In this document: piece after piece, positions 22,681 through 33,950 of the stretch
Numbering within the stretch: the stretch's first letter is position 1
Layout: each line of letters begins with the position of its first letter
Assembly (NCBI GenBank): GCA_012976225.1
Contig: JAAVVG010000006.1
Span: 620,001 to 684,000, forward strand
Source: Golubevia sp. BC0850
Taxonomy: Eukaryota; Basidiomycota; Exobasidiomycetes; Golubeviales; Golubeviaceae
Length of the DNA: 64,000 nt
Direction: 5' to 3'
Made by a program: the position numbers and the translations under genes
Notes under the pieces: generated by a model
Databases searched by the model: none
What the model saw: the letters and a program-made list of their open reading frames with translations, nothing else
What the model was told of the DNA's origin: nothing

Positions 22681-22812
22681 GGGCTGGAAAGCAACTTGAT
22701 CTCTTTAGATCTCTTTAACTACCCCCTCTCTTTGTTCTGTTCTTCCATAATCAATCCCTTCCTTTCATTTCAAGCTCTATCTACTCGATTACTCATCCAT
22801 CACACCAAGACC

Positions 22813-23431
22813 ATGCGTTTCCAATTCTTCTCAATCATTACTGTCTGCCTTGCATCTCTCGCGGTTGCTCAACCTCTCCCCCTCGAAGTCAGAGCTAAGG
22901 ACGGTGTGCTACAAGAAGTTGGGGAACTCATTGGCGAACTGGAAAAAATCATCGGCCTCCGTGAGTGAACATATGGGCAGAAATAAGGGGCTAGTGAGGG
23001 ATCTCAAATTTCAATCTCTGACTTCACCTTCTCCTCCTTTCTTTTAATTTTCTTTAGCTGTGCTTGATGCTGCTCTCAACAGAGCCTTCGATGGAGAACT
23101 TGTGAGTAAGGACATCTCGCCACCCTGGCTCTTCATCGTCTCTCCTTCTTCTCATACTCTTCCCCCTCGGATCTCTTTTTCATTCCAACAGTCCGACTTA
23201 GAAGAAAGTCTTGGAATCACCAAGCTAGAGCAAAGTTTGAACATCATCTCAGGGATGAGCGATGATGGAGCTCTGCAAGCTGTTGGAAAGTTCCTCAGAG
23301 TCCTGGAGGAAAAATACGGAATCATCACCATCGAGGATTGGATTAACAAAGTTAGCGGAGGAGGACCTGAAAAGTTAGAGGATTTTCTGGGTTTAACCAA
23401 GCTTGAAGAGGGTTTGGGTCTCGAAAAGTAG
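22813..23431 (+). CDS. Small cysteine-free secreted protein with an internal repeat
   Basis: Exons 22813-22960, 23058-23101 and 23192-23431, all in phase, give 143 residues. Residues 1-19 are a signal peptide (MRFQFFSIITVCLASLAVA), followed by a mature chain of about 124 residues with no cysteine. The chain is acidic and helical, with Leu/Ile at regular spacing. A motif occurs twice: LEESLGITKLEQSL in the middle and LEDFLGLTKLEEGL at the C-terminus. A looser match, VGELIGELEKIIGL, lies near the N-terminus. I do not recognise the family. A small size, a signal peptide and a strong TATA box fit a secreted effector or surface-active protein, but that is inference. The neighbour on the other side of the shared promoter is a secreted peroxygenase, so the two may be co-expressed. 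Confidence 0.72.
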
Positions 23432-23806
23432 ACGGCAGGCAGCGTTACGTCGTCTCGTTCCAGCTCTATCAGAATCTCAGATCTTTGACGCCACTTTCTT
23501 TTCCAACCTTGGAATCAAACTTGGATTCAAACTCTTTCAACCTCGAACCTGTAAACTTTAGTCCTCTATCTCTACACACTCTAATCACACTCTTTTACCA
23601 TTCTCACTTCGCTTGACTTTGGAAGATTTTTCGGAATTCTCAGTTGTACTCTTATCACAGTTATGTTGAGAATCTTTTTTGAACCAAGCTCTTCGAGTTC
23701 AGGGGTGAACACAAAGCAAACAGAAATTACAAAATCCTGCGCAGACTTTCAATCCCAAAAGCACTCCAACCCCCCCCCCCCCCATCTTTCCATTTTCAAC
23801 TTCAAT
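23432..23806. other. Convergent intergenic gap with a poly-C run
   Basis: About 375 bases between the secreted protein gene and the CTK3 3' end. A run of 14 C lies at 23770-23783. No gene recognised. Confidence 0.5.
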
Positions 23807-25792
23807 TCACCTCCAACCACCTCTACCTCTACCACCTCTATAAGCCGGACTTGCGAAATGAGCCGCTCCACGATTCAAGATCCCCATCGGTCTAATCCCA
23901 CCTCCTCTGGGTGAAGGAGTTGCAGGAGGATGATTGACATTTGACATATCATCATTCGAGGGTATCATTTGATTTCCAAAACCACCTCTATTTGAATTAG
24001 GCGGAGGTCTTCCATAACCATTCCCACCACCTCTACCTCCTCTAAAATTGTTATTCTGATAATATCCACCAGGACCCGTAGGAGGCATATGATTTTGAGG
24101 AGATGGATGTTGTGATTGTTGTTGTTGTCGTTGTTGAAAACTGATCTGTTGGTTTTGTTGAATTTGAGCTCGAGTTTCAACCTGAACTTGAGCTTGAAGT
24201 TGAAATTCTTCTTGGTTTCTCACTCGTTCCTGTTCTTGAAGTTGTAGTTGTTGTTCTTGTTGATTCATCATTATCGATTGATTTTGATCTCCTTCTATAA
24301 CAATTCCCCTTCCATTATTTCCACCTAAATTTTCTTCATCAATCCCCTTTCCCATTTGTTTCTTCAATTCTTCTTCCTCTCTTGAATTCTCTTCCAAAAC
24401 TTTCTTAAACCCATCTTCACCACCCCACCATTTCCCATCTTCCTCTCCAATGATTTCCAAATCATCCTCATTGAAATCAGAAGTCGTTTCCCAAGCTTCT
24501 TCGAATTCGACATCTAAAGAATCCAATCCTTTAAAGTTAGATCCTCCAACCTTCTCATCTTCTTCAAACAATTTATCATCATCATTTCTTTCTTCCTTCA
24601 TCTCACTAGTGAGATTAGCAGACTCAGGACTAAGGATTCCTTCTTCCTCTCCTTTTCTTTTCTTCTTTAAACTTTCTCCTCCAATCATCGAAGTTACTGA
24701 ACTGTCCCTTTTAGAATTGGCTTTAGATGCATTACTTGCAGCTCTTGCTACTCCTACTGGTCGAGTATCTTTAGCTCCTATCGTTGAAGTCGACTCTTTC
24801 GGAGAAGCTACTAGATTTCTCAGTTGGGAAGATGGAGAAGAGACGATGGATTTTGAAGTTTGAAGAGGAAGTGAATCGACAAAGGACTTGGGTGGTAGGA
24901 TCCACATTCCTTCTCGTAGGCGCTTATGCTATAGGGGAAAGATAGAAGAAGAAAAGGTGGAATCAGATCTGGAATCTCCTTTTCTTGGGGGGGGGCCTTG
25001 AAGATGAGAAGGAGAAGACGAAGGAAAGAAATCACTCTTCTTGACTTGAACTCACCCTCTCTCTATCTTCTTCCATTCTTCTGAGAACTTCTGATTTCGA
25101 GAATTTACCATAACTTGCACTTTCTGAGGGGGGAAGAGTTCGAAGTCTGACCAATGCAAAGTGGACCGGTTTTTGTTTGTTAGAAAGGAAAGGTTCCCAA
25201 TGCAAGATCTTCCCCCCTCACTCTTGACTCACTGTTTCCTCCTATCCTTCAATTCAGAATCAACCTCTTCCAAAAGACCAGAGTCGAATAGCCGTTTATG
25301 CCTCCAGGAGCTTAAGATCTGAAACATGAACGAACGAGAGATCAGCTTTCCGGTATCTTCTAAGAAGTGACTCTGATCCGTTTCCCTTGGCAGATTTGAA
25401 ATGTGATTAATGTTATTCAGTTAGGATTGGATTCTCACCTGTTGAGCGCTTCCAGCATTCAATCTGACAGCATCCCAATTACCCTTTGGAACGACTAAAT
25501 CCAAGAAAATCTCTTTGAGATCTCTTCGAGCTAGAGGACCATAAGTGATAGCAGCTATAGCAGGAGATGAATGACCAGAATCATCAGTGAGAAGTGAATC
25601 TATTAGGAAGAGTAAATTGAGTTTTGAGTTGAGAGTTGACTTTTCACATTGAGACATGATACAACTCCAAACGTCTTCTGCTTTTGAACTATGTTGCATT
25701 GCGAAAGTTAAAATCTTTTGAATCGATTGTTGACTGGCATTCAAGAATTTCAATAGATGAAGTAATTCTAATCGGATTTGGAATCCATCCAT
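23807..25792 (-). CDS. CTK3: CTD kinase I gamma subunit (CTK3) with C-terminal Gln-rich and RGG tail
   Basis: Minus-strand exons 25792-25439, 25318-25233, 25146-25056 and 24928-23807, all in phase, 550 residues. Residues 1-118 match the CTK3 CID-like domain (LLHLLKFLNASQQSIQKIL, then EDVWSCI and NLLFLIDSLL). Exons 2-4 supply the CTK3 C-terminal domain: WRHKRLFDSGLLEE, LPPS, then RRMEEDRERHKRLRE across the last intron. CTK3 with CTK1 and CTK2 phosphorylates the RNA polymerase II C-terminal repeat during elongation. Known CTK3 proteins end soon after this domain (about 220-300 residues). Here some 370 more residues follow: an acidic part with KKKRKGEEE, a Gln-rich run near residues 370-450, and an RGG/GRG-rich end typical of RNA-binding disorder. 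It shares a 258-base divergent promoter with chorismate synthase. Confidence 0.88.
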
Positions 25793-26050
25793 GGCGATGA
25801 CGAGTTTGAGAGGTGCTAGAGAACTGTGTATTGAATGCTCTCTCCTTTCCTCTCCTTTGCTTGTGATCTTCTTCTCTTCTCTTTCTGAATCGAGGAGAGA
25901 AAGAGAGAGAGACAGGGTGAAGCTATGTAGATCTTTTGCTTGAAGGTTCGATGTCCGGAGGTAGAAGGGCGGAAACGCTGAACGTACTGATGAACCTTCC
26001 TTCCTCTGACTGACCAATACCTACCTCCTCTCTTCAATCAACCACCCAGG
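25793..26050. promoter_or_regulatory. Divergent promoter of CTK3 and chorismate synthase
   Basis: 258 bases between the two start codons. A CT-rich tract lies on both sides; no TATA box seen. Both are housekeeping genes. Confidence 0.5.
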
Positions 26051-28157
26051 ATGTCAACGTTTGGAAGTCATTACCGAGTTACTACTTGGGGAGAATCACA
26101 TTGTTCTTCAGTTGGATGTATTGTAGATGGAATTCCACCTGGAATGTCTTTAACAGAGCAAGATGTTCAAATTCAATTATCAAGAAGAAGACCTGGACAA
26201 TCAAATTTGACGACACCAAGAGATGAAAAGGATAAAGTCATGATTCAATCTGGAACTGAAAAGAATGTAACTCTTGGAACTCCAATTGCAATGTTAGTCA
26301 GAAATCAAGATCAAAGACCAAATGATTACACAGATCAAACTTTAGACGCTTTCCCAAGACCTAGTCATGCTGATTACACCTATTTGGAGAAGTACGGGGT
26401 TAAAGCTAGTAGTGGTGGTGGTAGAAGTTCTGCTAGGGAGACTATTGGTGAGTTGAGGTTTGAGATGGGATAGGAGAAGAAGAGAAGGTTAAATTGGTGG
26501 GAGAGGGAGCCACAGAGAATCGGGAACATCCTTCCTCCATAGATTCACAGAACGGGTCTGCTAAGGAAATCCAGATCCTGTGTCAGGATTATGAGCCAGT
26601 CTAGATTGACGGTGGTCGAAAAAGGAGGAGAGAAGAGAGGATGGGAGTCCAACCCTCTTTCTCATCCAGACTCCTCTTGATTTGAATATCGAAGAACCTC
26701 ATTGATTTTATGAGAAAGAGATCACTTTGTTGAACTATCCTCCAGGTCAGAGGAAGAGCCAAAGTCTTACAATGACGGTTTGATACGCCCCAGTCTGAAG
26801 AAAGCTTCCAAATCCTCCCAAACATCATATCTCGAGAAACTTTTGAACACATCTCAGGTTCTCATCACCTCTTTCTCACCATTCTTCTCTCCTCAACCTT
26901 CTCTTTCATTCTTCCAGGAAGAGTAGCAGCCGGAGCAGTCGCAGAAAAATACCTTTCAGAAGCTTTCGGAATCGAAATCGTGGCTTTCGTTTCTTCGGTT
27001 GGGAAAGTTCATATCCCAAGGTTCGTAGGAGAGAGGTTAGCAACTTCCTCATCAGCGACAAACGGAATTCAAGATGCAGCTGCTGCACCTGCTTCTTCTG
27101 TGGACAATTACATTTCAGAAAACATCACTGAAGAGGAAGCCGATGAACCTCTGTCAAAAGAATTTAGGAAACTTTTGAATGAAGTTACGAGAGATATGGT
27201 GGATAGGAATGACATTAGATGTCCTCATGAGGAAGCTGCTGAGAGGATGAGAGATGTGAGTTTCGTGATCTGGAAACACTGATTTCTTGAAAGGCATTTA
27301 TTTGGATTTCCCTTTTTCTTTCTTGGCCCAATTGAACGCTTTCACTTCTCCCCCGACTTTCTCACTTCTCTCATTTCCAACCCCCCCCAGCGTATCCTTC
27401 TAGCTAAATCTCGTAACGATTCAATCGGTGGTACAGTGACTTGTGTAATTCGTAGAGTTCCTCGTGGACTTGGTGAACCAGTCTTCGATAAAATGGAAGC
27501 GAAATTAGCTCATGCGATGCTTTCTATTCCAGCTACAAAGGCTTTTGAAATCGGAAGTGGTTTCAGAGGAACTGAAGTTCCTGGAAGTAGACATAACGAT
27601 GCTTTCGTTATGAAGGAAGACGGGAGACTTGGAACTGAAAGTAATTGGAGTGGTGGGATTCAAGGTGGAATTACTAATTCTGAGGATATTTATTTCCGGT
27701 GAGTTAGAAGGCTTTGGGGGGAAACGATTTCGAAAGGATCTTCTTGGTCAATTTTGATGAAAGATCAATTTCATTTGCTCGTTTCTTTTTCTTTCGGTGT
27801 CCTTTAATTTTCTGATCTTTTCAACTTCCCTTGGTTTTTCTTTTGGGGGACAGTATCGGATTCAAATCTCCAGCCACCATTTCTCAAAATCAATCTACAG
27901 TCCGTTATGATGGATCTGCTGGAGTTTTAGCAACTCGTGGTCGTCATGATCCATGTGTAGTTCCAAGAGCAGTTCCAATCGTTGAAACTATGGCTGCCTG
28001 TGTGATTATGGATCTAGTCTTGGCTCAAGACGCAAGAAGTTTGGCTGCTTCTAGATTGAGTAGACAGCCGGTTTTGGATTTACCTGCTTCAATGAGAATG
28101 CCGGATCTGAAAACTAAACAGGAAATCGAGAAACAGGAGGTGGAAGCTAGTAATTAG
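26051..28157 (+). CDS. ARO2: Chorismate synthase
   Basis: Exons 26051-26447, 26918-27255, 27391-27698 and 27854-28157; phases agree and give 448 residues. All three family signatures are present: [16 protein letters not shown] near the N-terminus, [18 protein letters not shown] (split by intron 1) and [18 protein letters not shown] in the last exon. Other conserved segments are [30 protein letters not shown] and GSRHND. The enzyme converts 5-enolpyruvylshikimate-3-phosphate to chorismate, the last common step to Phe, Tyr and Trp. It needs reduced FMN, and fungal enzymes usually make this themselves from NADPH. It acts in the cytosol. Intron 1 is 470 nt, several times longer than most introns in this window. 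It splits the second signature, so the splice site is secure. Confidence 0.97.
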
Positions 28158-28644
28158 ATTGGGAGTGTCGGAAAAAAAAGGGGATTGGAGTTGAAAAGAG
28201 AGGGAGGGAGAGAATGAATTCGAGTTGTTGTAGAAATCTCTCCGACCAAAATATCGCTTTGAAGCAATGTATAGACTTATTTTAGCTTGATTCAGTAATA
28301 CTTCAATATTATGGCTGGCGCATAGTTTCTCTTTCGTTCTTTTCTCGATTTTGAGTAAGAGGAGAAAGAAAGTTGGAGACTAGAGTTGAATGCTCCCGTG
28401 TCCAATTTTTCGAGATACTCAGCGGCCTCAGCAGCGTCTCTGCTTAATTCTAATGGGGGTCATGAAACCAAGACTTCGCGAGGAAAAGTTTTGAAGAGAC
28501 ATGTGTACTCGGAAGATCCATGTGGCAAAAAAAAATCCAACTAGCTGAAAAGATCTGCCGAAGGATCCCTGAGCTCGCTATGTATGAGAGAGAAGATGGA
28601 GGTTCGAGAACAGCTGTGAGATCCTTACAAAGTCAAAAAGTGGT
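28158..28644. other. Convergent intergenic gap between ARO2 and ALG11
   Basis: About 490 bases between converging genes. No coding sequence or RNA gene recognised; short A-rich tracts near 28171 and 28528 may belong to 3' processing. Confidence 0.4.
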
Positions 28645-31012
28645 TCACCTCCGCCTCCCTTCTCTCCGCCTCCTAAGTTTACTTTCCAGTCCTTCCCACA
28701 TCTCTTCACCCCATCTCCTTGCAAATTCTTCAGAGCTGAAGACTTCTTGAGCTCGTCTCCTTGCGCGCTTTCTGATTGAAAAAGCTTCTTCAGAAGACAG
28801 GCTTAAGATTTGTCGAAGCCGGATCGCGAATTCTTCTAGGGTCAAGGCATGGAAGCCTGTGATGAAAATGGGAAAGAAGATTTATCGACGATCAGGGTGT
28901 GACTAACGATAAAGAGAGCTTGGAGAGTGTTTCCTACCTGTCGGTTCGCCATCCACAAGAATCGCAATGTCAAGCAATGGACCAGCAGAAGCATGGGACA
29001 AAGTGATTACTCCCGCAGCCATGAACTCAACGACATTCATTCCGAAATGCTCATCCACCATAGTACTAAGACCAACACTAGATTCTGAAAGCTTCTGAAC
29101 GATCTCAGACCAAGGAGCGTTGACCAAAAAACGGACGTTGTCCTATCGCAACGAGGGACAAATGGTTTTCTCGTCAGTGGCACAAAATGCCAGACTAATC
29201 GGGGTTGGATAGAACTCACCTCGATTCCCAATTCTCTCGACAAATTCTTCAGTCCCGCTATCCTGTCCTCATCTCCTTGATTCCGACAACTTCCCATCAA
29301 AGTCAAGATAACCTTTTTTTTGCCTCCACTGCCAGATCGATAATCTCCGTCCAAATCAAACAAAGCTTTCAACATCTTCACTTGAAGTGTTTGTTCCTTT
29401 TCAGGTCTGAATTGAGCCAGACTGACTACTGAAGAGCTCAAACGAGTCTCTAGAGGTAGAGAGCAAAGAGATTTGGTATCGCATGGCGGATAGACGATCG
29501 ATGCTTGAGATGAAGAGGAAAGGAAACTGTTGATGTGGGCTTGAGTCCATGAACCATTGACTACCATGTTATCGGCTTGACGTAAGGAGAAGGAATATAG
29601 ACGCGAGAATAGCTGGTAGTACCTGCAGAAAATCGATGTAGTGGAGGAGTCAGCGAGCAAGCTGACGAGAGCGCAGGAATATCGAATGTGTGTGATGCTA
29701 ACCAAAGTTTCATATTACTTTTCAACCGACTGCTGGAGACATTTGCGTTATTGGTGTGTCCAGTCTCTCGGTTTCTCACTCTCCTCAACATGTCTGTGCT
29801 GATGGTTGGATAGTGAGTGTATGATCCGATAGAGACGTTTGGAGAGAAAAGTCTGACAGTCGGATAGGTGAAAGCATATCCCATAGTATCTGATTGAAGG
29901 AATGAGTCGAAGGAAGGAGCGGTTTCAGTATTCGAAGAATTATTGGGGAATTTCTGCCACCGAAACTCACCTATAAAGATGTCTGGAATCACCTCCTTCA
30001 TAGCCTCGAACGCTAGAACTATGCTTCCATAGCTTTGACCTAGCAATGTTAATCGTTTCCAATAGGAGTCTGATACTAATTCTCTTGACCTCAGAGGTAA
30101 GAAATGAACTGAGGATGGTTCAAGGTTCAGACCGAATCGAGACTTGAAGTAGAGTGGCAGAGTAGATAAAAGGTGTCAGATGAGCCACTCAAAAGCTAAA
30201 GACAGGTTGAAAGGAGCTTTTGAAATGATCGTGAAATGACTTCGAAGCCAGAGCTGCGAGAGACAGCTCGAGGGCTCCTATCTATAGCGTTCAACGTTCA
30301 TCTCCCCCAGTATAGCCATTCTACTTGACCATGATTGTTTTCAAGAAGTCCTTTGCATTCCGTTCAGACCCTACCAAGACAATCTAAAGCTCTATCAGCC
30401 ACTTCACTCACCTTGCACCTCTCAAGAATATCTTCTTTCGTGATGAAGACCTGTCCTTCCTCAGTTCCCACCCTGCTATCTGATCTAGCATCTCTTCGCA
30501 GGCTCTGTCTTGGTCCGACGTCTCCGGTATAGACCACACAGACTACGTTCGGGTTGTCTCTTTGATGATGAGCGATAGCTTCGAAGAGGACTCTTTCGCC
30601 ACCTCCTCCTGCGTTGCTGGAAGCGATGGGAACCGCATTAGAGTAGAGTTGAATAAGAGTCAATTGACCGGAACTAAGGAGGATTAAGCCCAGCTGCCAA
30701 TCCTTGGTGATACGAAAGGGAACCCTTTACTCACCAGTAAGGATGAAAGAAGCCCAATAAGATCACATTCGGATTATGAGCTCTACCCAAATGCTTGAGG
30801 AGGCGATCTTTATGAGAAAAATTCGTTGTTCTGCAAGTCTTGATGATTCGGAGCAAGCGAGCGGAGCAAGCTATGAAAAAGGCGAGTGGGAATAGAAGAA
30901 GGAAGCTCAGAAGCACTGCTGGAGGAGGTAAAGGGAATTCTAGAGGAATGGGCGGTGAATTGGATTTGAATTTCATTCTGACTGCTTTCTTCAATTTCCC
31001 TGCCCAATCCAT
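28645..31012 (-). CDS. ALG11: GDP-Man:Man3GlcNAc2-PP-dolichol alpha-1,2-mannosyltransferase (ALG11)
   Basis: Seven minus-strand exons: 31012-30735, 30616-30412, 30142-29971, 29889-29703, 29622-29220, 29142-28938, 28856-28645; lengths and phases agree (553 residues). Residues 20-55 contain a hydrophobic ER anchor ([19 protein letters not shown]). The family motif [16 protein letters not shown] is assembled across intron 1. Then follow [27 protein letters not shown], and [10 protein letters not shown]. In the GT4 donor-binding half are [12 protein letters not shown] and [15 protein letters not shown], with the paired Glu motif (E-x7-E), and SAGPLLDIA. It adds the fourth and fifth mannoses to the lipid-linked N-glycan precursor on the cytosolic face of the ER. 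The upstream ATG at 31108 is in frame; I chose 31012 because family members start just before the anchor. It shares a short promoter with the E2 gene. Confidence 0.95.
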
Positions 31013-31173
31013 CTTGAATCGGTGCTTGAAGCTCTTGAATGCCAGAGGTTGGAAAGGAAAGGTTGCTCTGGAAATGAAATGTCTCTCTCTCACTCCCCTC
31101 TCGACCATTGATCAAAACAACTCTCTTCTCCTTTAACTAAAACGAAACATCAAATTTGAAACTTCAAACCAGG
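31013..31173. promoter_or_regulatory. Divergent promoter of ALG11 and the UBC1-type E2
   Basis: Only 161 bases lie between the two start codons. No TATA box; CT-rich sequence on both sides. Confidence 0.45.
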
Positions 31174-32922
31174 ATGTCAGAAGCCAGATTGAGAAGAGTG
31201 CAGAAGGAGATCAACGATTGTCGCAGTGACAAGTCGAGTGGGATAGACGTTGAAATGATCGATGGTAGGTCTCCTCTCCCCCCCTTGCTATGGTCGGAGG
31301 GAAGGGAGTTGAGCAAGAGATAAAAAATTCTGTAGTTAGGATGTCACTTGGATCTAATCGAAGATAGCAGAGGGGAGATGGAGCAGCTTTGCCTGTGGTG
31401 GCAAGCAAGCAAGTGATGAGCAACAGAGCTGTTCCCTGGTCTCAAGGGCCTCTATTGCTTCTTCTGCTCTTGACGTAAAAGTCGTTTGACTGAAACCCCG
31501 ATAAAGAGGGTCCTCAATAGACATCGATTGGGGCAGTCCATGCCTTAGCTCTCCATCTCGTCTAACCTCCCTCCTCTCGGCCTCCTCTCTCCCTTAGATT
31601 CTGCTTTTCATTTGGTCGGATCGTTCCCGGGACCTGACAACAGTCCATATGAAGGTGGCGTTTTCGACATTGTGAGTGTCGGATCTCAGTAGAAAGTAGC
31701 GAACAAGAGAGAAAAGATGATCTCAATCTCACTAGAAGCATCCACTGATAGGAAGCTCAGTCCTTGACTAGCTGGTGCTGCTCATCGAAGAAGTAACTTG
31801 GATCAAGAGATTTTTCTGGGTTTTTGATTGCGCTTGGCAATTGAACTTGGAGATAGAGTCGGGAGAAAGCTGGCTGTGAGCTGAGCAGGGAGCAAGTGAA
31901 CCTCCTCTGTCTGGCTTGATCAATCGCATTCGGCCCTGCTTCATGTTCCAAGGCGGCACAATTCAGACGATCCTTCATTTTGATGACTCGCATGACAATC
32001 TGAGACCTAGACCTTGCGAGGCTCTCTTGCTGAACCTCCTCTTCCCGATCATTTCCTCCTTCCTCTCCATTCTGTCTTAGGACATTGTTATCCCAGAAGG
32101 TTATCCATTCCAGCCTGTGAAAATGAAGTTCATCACAAAGGTGAGTAACTTTGAAGTTTACACTGCTTCTGTTTCTCCAACCGAAACTCTCTCATTTCTT
32201 ACTTCTGTCCTTCTTGGATCATCTACGCCTTCTCTTCGTTCCGCTTCCTTCATTTCCTTCTTTGTTTCAGGTCTATCATCCCAACATCTCCTCAGCCTCC
32301 GGAGCCATCTGCCTCGACATTCTCAAAGACGCTTGGTCACCAGTCTTAACTCTCAAATCGACTTTAATGTCCTTACGTTCACTTCTATGTTCTCCAGAAC
32401 CTTCTGATCCTCAGGATGCAGAAGTAGCCAAGCATTATCTATCAGATCGCGCTGGATTTGAAGAGACAGCTAAATACTGGTGTAAGATTTATGCTGATGG
32501 ATCTGAGTCTGCAAAGCCTCCTTCGGCGGGAGATAGTGCTAGTAGAGGATTGAAGGGAAAAACAAGTGCAGCTCCAAATTTTGATCAAGATGAGGCTATG
32601 CTAGCCGGATTGAAACCAGGTATGTAGTTCTCTTTAACTTCTTCTCTCTGATAACCGCTGCTCGTGTAGACTGACGACCCGAACTTTTGTCTCTCAGAAC
32701 ATGTGACTCAGTTTGTTGGAATGGGTTTTGAGAAGAAGCAAGTCATTGAGGTGTTAAAGAAGTTGAATTACAGAGGAGCAAAGTGAGTTGTGAAAGTGGA
32801 TCATTCTCGGAACCGTACGAACTTTACTGTGCCTCCTAAACTTGGAATTGTTTCTCCTCTACCGCTCTTTCAGTGTTCGAAATGTCTCCGATGACACGGT
32901 TCTTAATTCTCTTCTAGGATAG
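31174..32922 (+). CDS. UBC1: Ubiquitin-conjugating enzyme E2 with C-terminal UBA domain (UBC1/UBE2K type)
   Basis: Six exons: 31174-31264, 31598-31671, 32081-32140, 32271-32619, 32698-32782, 32874-32922; in phase, 235 residues. The E2 fold has an N-terminal helix ([11 protein letters not shown]), [22 protein letters not shown] and the HPN motif [16 protein letters not shown] with the active-site Cys. [10 protein letters not shown] and the C-terminal helices follow. A linker of about 40 residues leads to a UBA domain ([20 protein letters not shown]) that ends at the stop. UBC1/UBE2K enzymes build Lys48 chains; yeast UBC1 extends chains on APC/C and ER-degradation substrates. Human and yeast homologues have 200-215 residues; the extra length is in the linker. 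Introns 1 and 2 (333 and 409 nt) are unusually long. Confidence 0.95.
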
Positions 32923-33950
32923 ATCAGGTCCTTTCTTCCCTTAAGATTTCATAGCTCTCTCGCATCCTTCAATCCTCTTCAATCACTTCAAGCCCTCTTC
33001 TTTCTTTCTTTTGATCTCAATCGGGTCCTTGACCGCTTGACCGCTTGACCACCCCTATCGACACTTCCCCAAAAGTACTTCTCGTCTTCTCTCAATTGTA
33101 TTCGTCTCTGCGCAATCACAAATCTTTGTCTCTGTCTCACTTCCATATGAGTGTTTCGCCCAGGATTCCCTTTCTCAATTTCGCAATGCTAGGTGCGAGT
33201 AAATGTGTTCCATGAATTGAACTTGTTGGCAGGCGAAGTTTGGGTGGCGAAGGGGCGAGGTTTGGAAACAAACCTGGGAAAAGAAGGGTTTGATAGAAGC
33301 GGCCTGTGCTTGTGTTGTTCTTTCTCATAGACCAAACACATGGTCCCAGTAGTGTGGTACAATTAATTCCAACCAATCAAAGAGCGGATCGCCAAAAGAA
33401 GAGAGACGCGACGTTACTGAGTCTCAGTAGCGCGCTAGTTTGGAAGTCATCGATCCAACATCTCCCCTATCCGGTTCTCCCTCCTCCTTCCCCAAGAAAT
33501 AGACATAGATGTTGATGTCTGTTCACGTAGTTTACCTCACGAAATTATGAAAATTGAGTGATGATCTGCAGAGTGAAGAGAACCGAACCACTGTGTATCG
33601 AGTGGCGTCAAACGAACTACGCCCTGTTTGGCATCGCCATGAGGAACCCTTCAATAGAACGTCCCTTCGCCCCCTTTTCGGTAATCAGACACTCAGTTTT
33701 CGAGACCGCCTAGAAAAATATAAAAGGCAGACAGGATCGATTTTCAGGTTCTTCAAATTTCTCTTCTCTTCTCTTTCTTCTTTCGTTCTCTTTCGTCCAG
33801 TCTTTCTTTTCTCTTCTGGTTCCATCTCTTTCTTTTTCATTTGCAAGTTTCCTTCGACGTAGCTGACTCGACCTTCAAATTCAAATTCAATTTCAAATTT
33901 ACCAACACCAAAACACACAGAGACTCAAACTCAGCGAGTCGCAACAGGCC
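32923..33950. other. Intergenic region before the Ser-rich membrane protein
   Basis: About 1 kb. Near its end are a TATA box (33719-33726) and a long CT-rich leader (33755-33840). No gene recognised in the rest. Confidence 0.45.
33719..33726 (+). promoter_or_regulatory. TATA box of the Ser-rich membrane protein gene
   Basis: TATAAAAG followed by GCAG, 225 bases before the ATG at 33951. Confidence 0.55.

Larger units (their letters stand above)
21638..22812. promoter_or_regulatory. Shared divergent promoter region of the peroxygenase and a small secreted protein
   Basis: About 1.17 kb separating two divergent secreted-protein genes, each with its own TATA box (21714-21720 minus, 22673-22680 plus). 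The middle holds no convincing gene. An imperfect direct repeat, GTACAGCAGTACAGTACA, lies at about 22307-22324. Confidence 0.5.

Noticed and set aside
21939-22718. Short plus-strand frames in the peroxygenase/secreted-protein promoter region.
   Set aside because: Under 100 codons, basic and motif-free, and they overlap the TATA boxes and leaders of the real genes.
26448-26917. A separate minus-strand gene inside the long chorismate synthase intron.
   Set aside because: The 83-codon frame there has no motif, and the intron borders are fixed by the catalytic signature they split.
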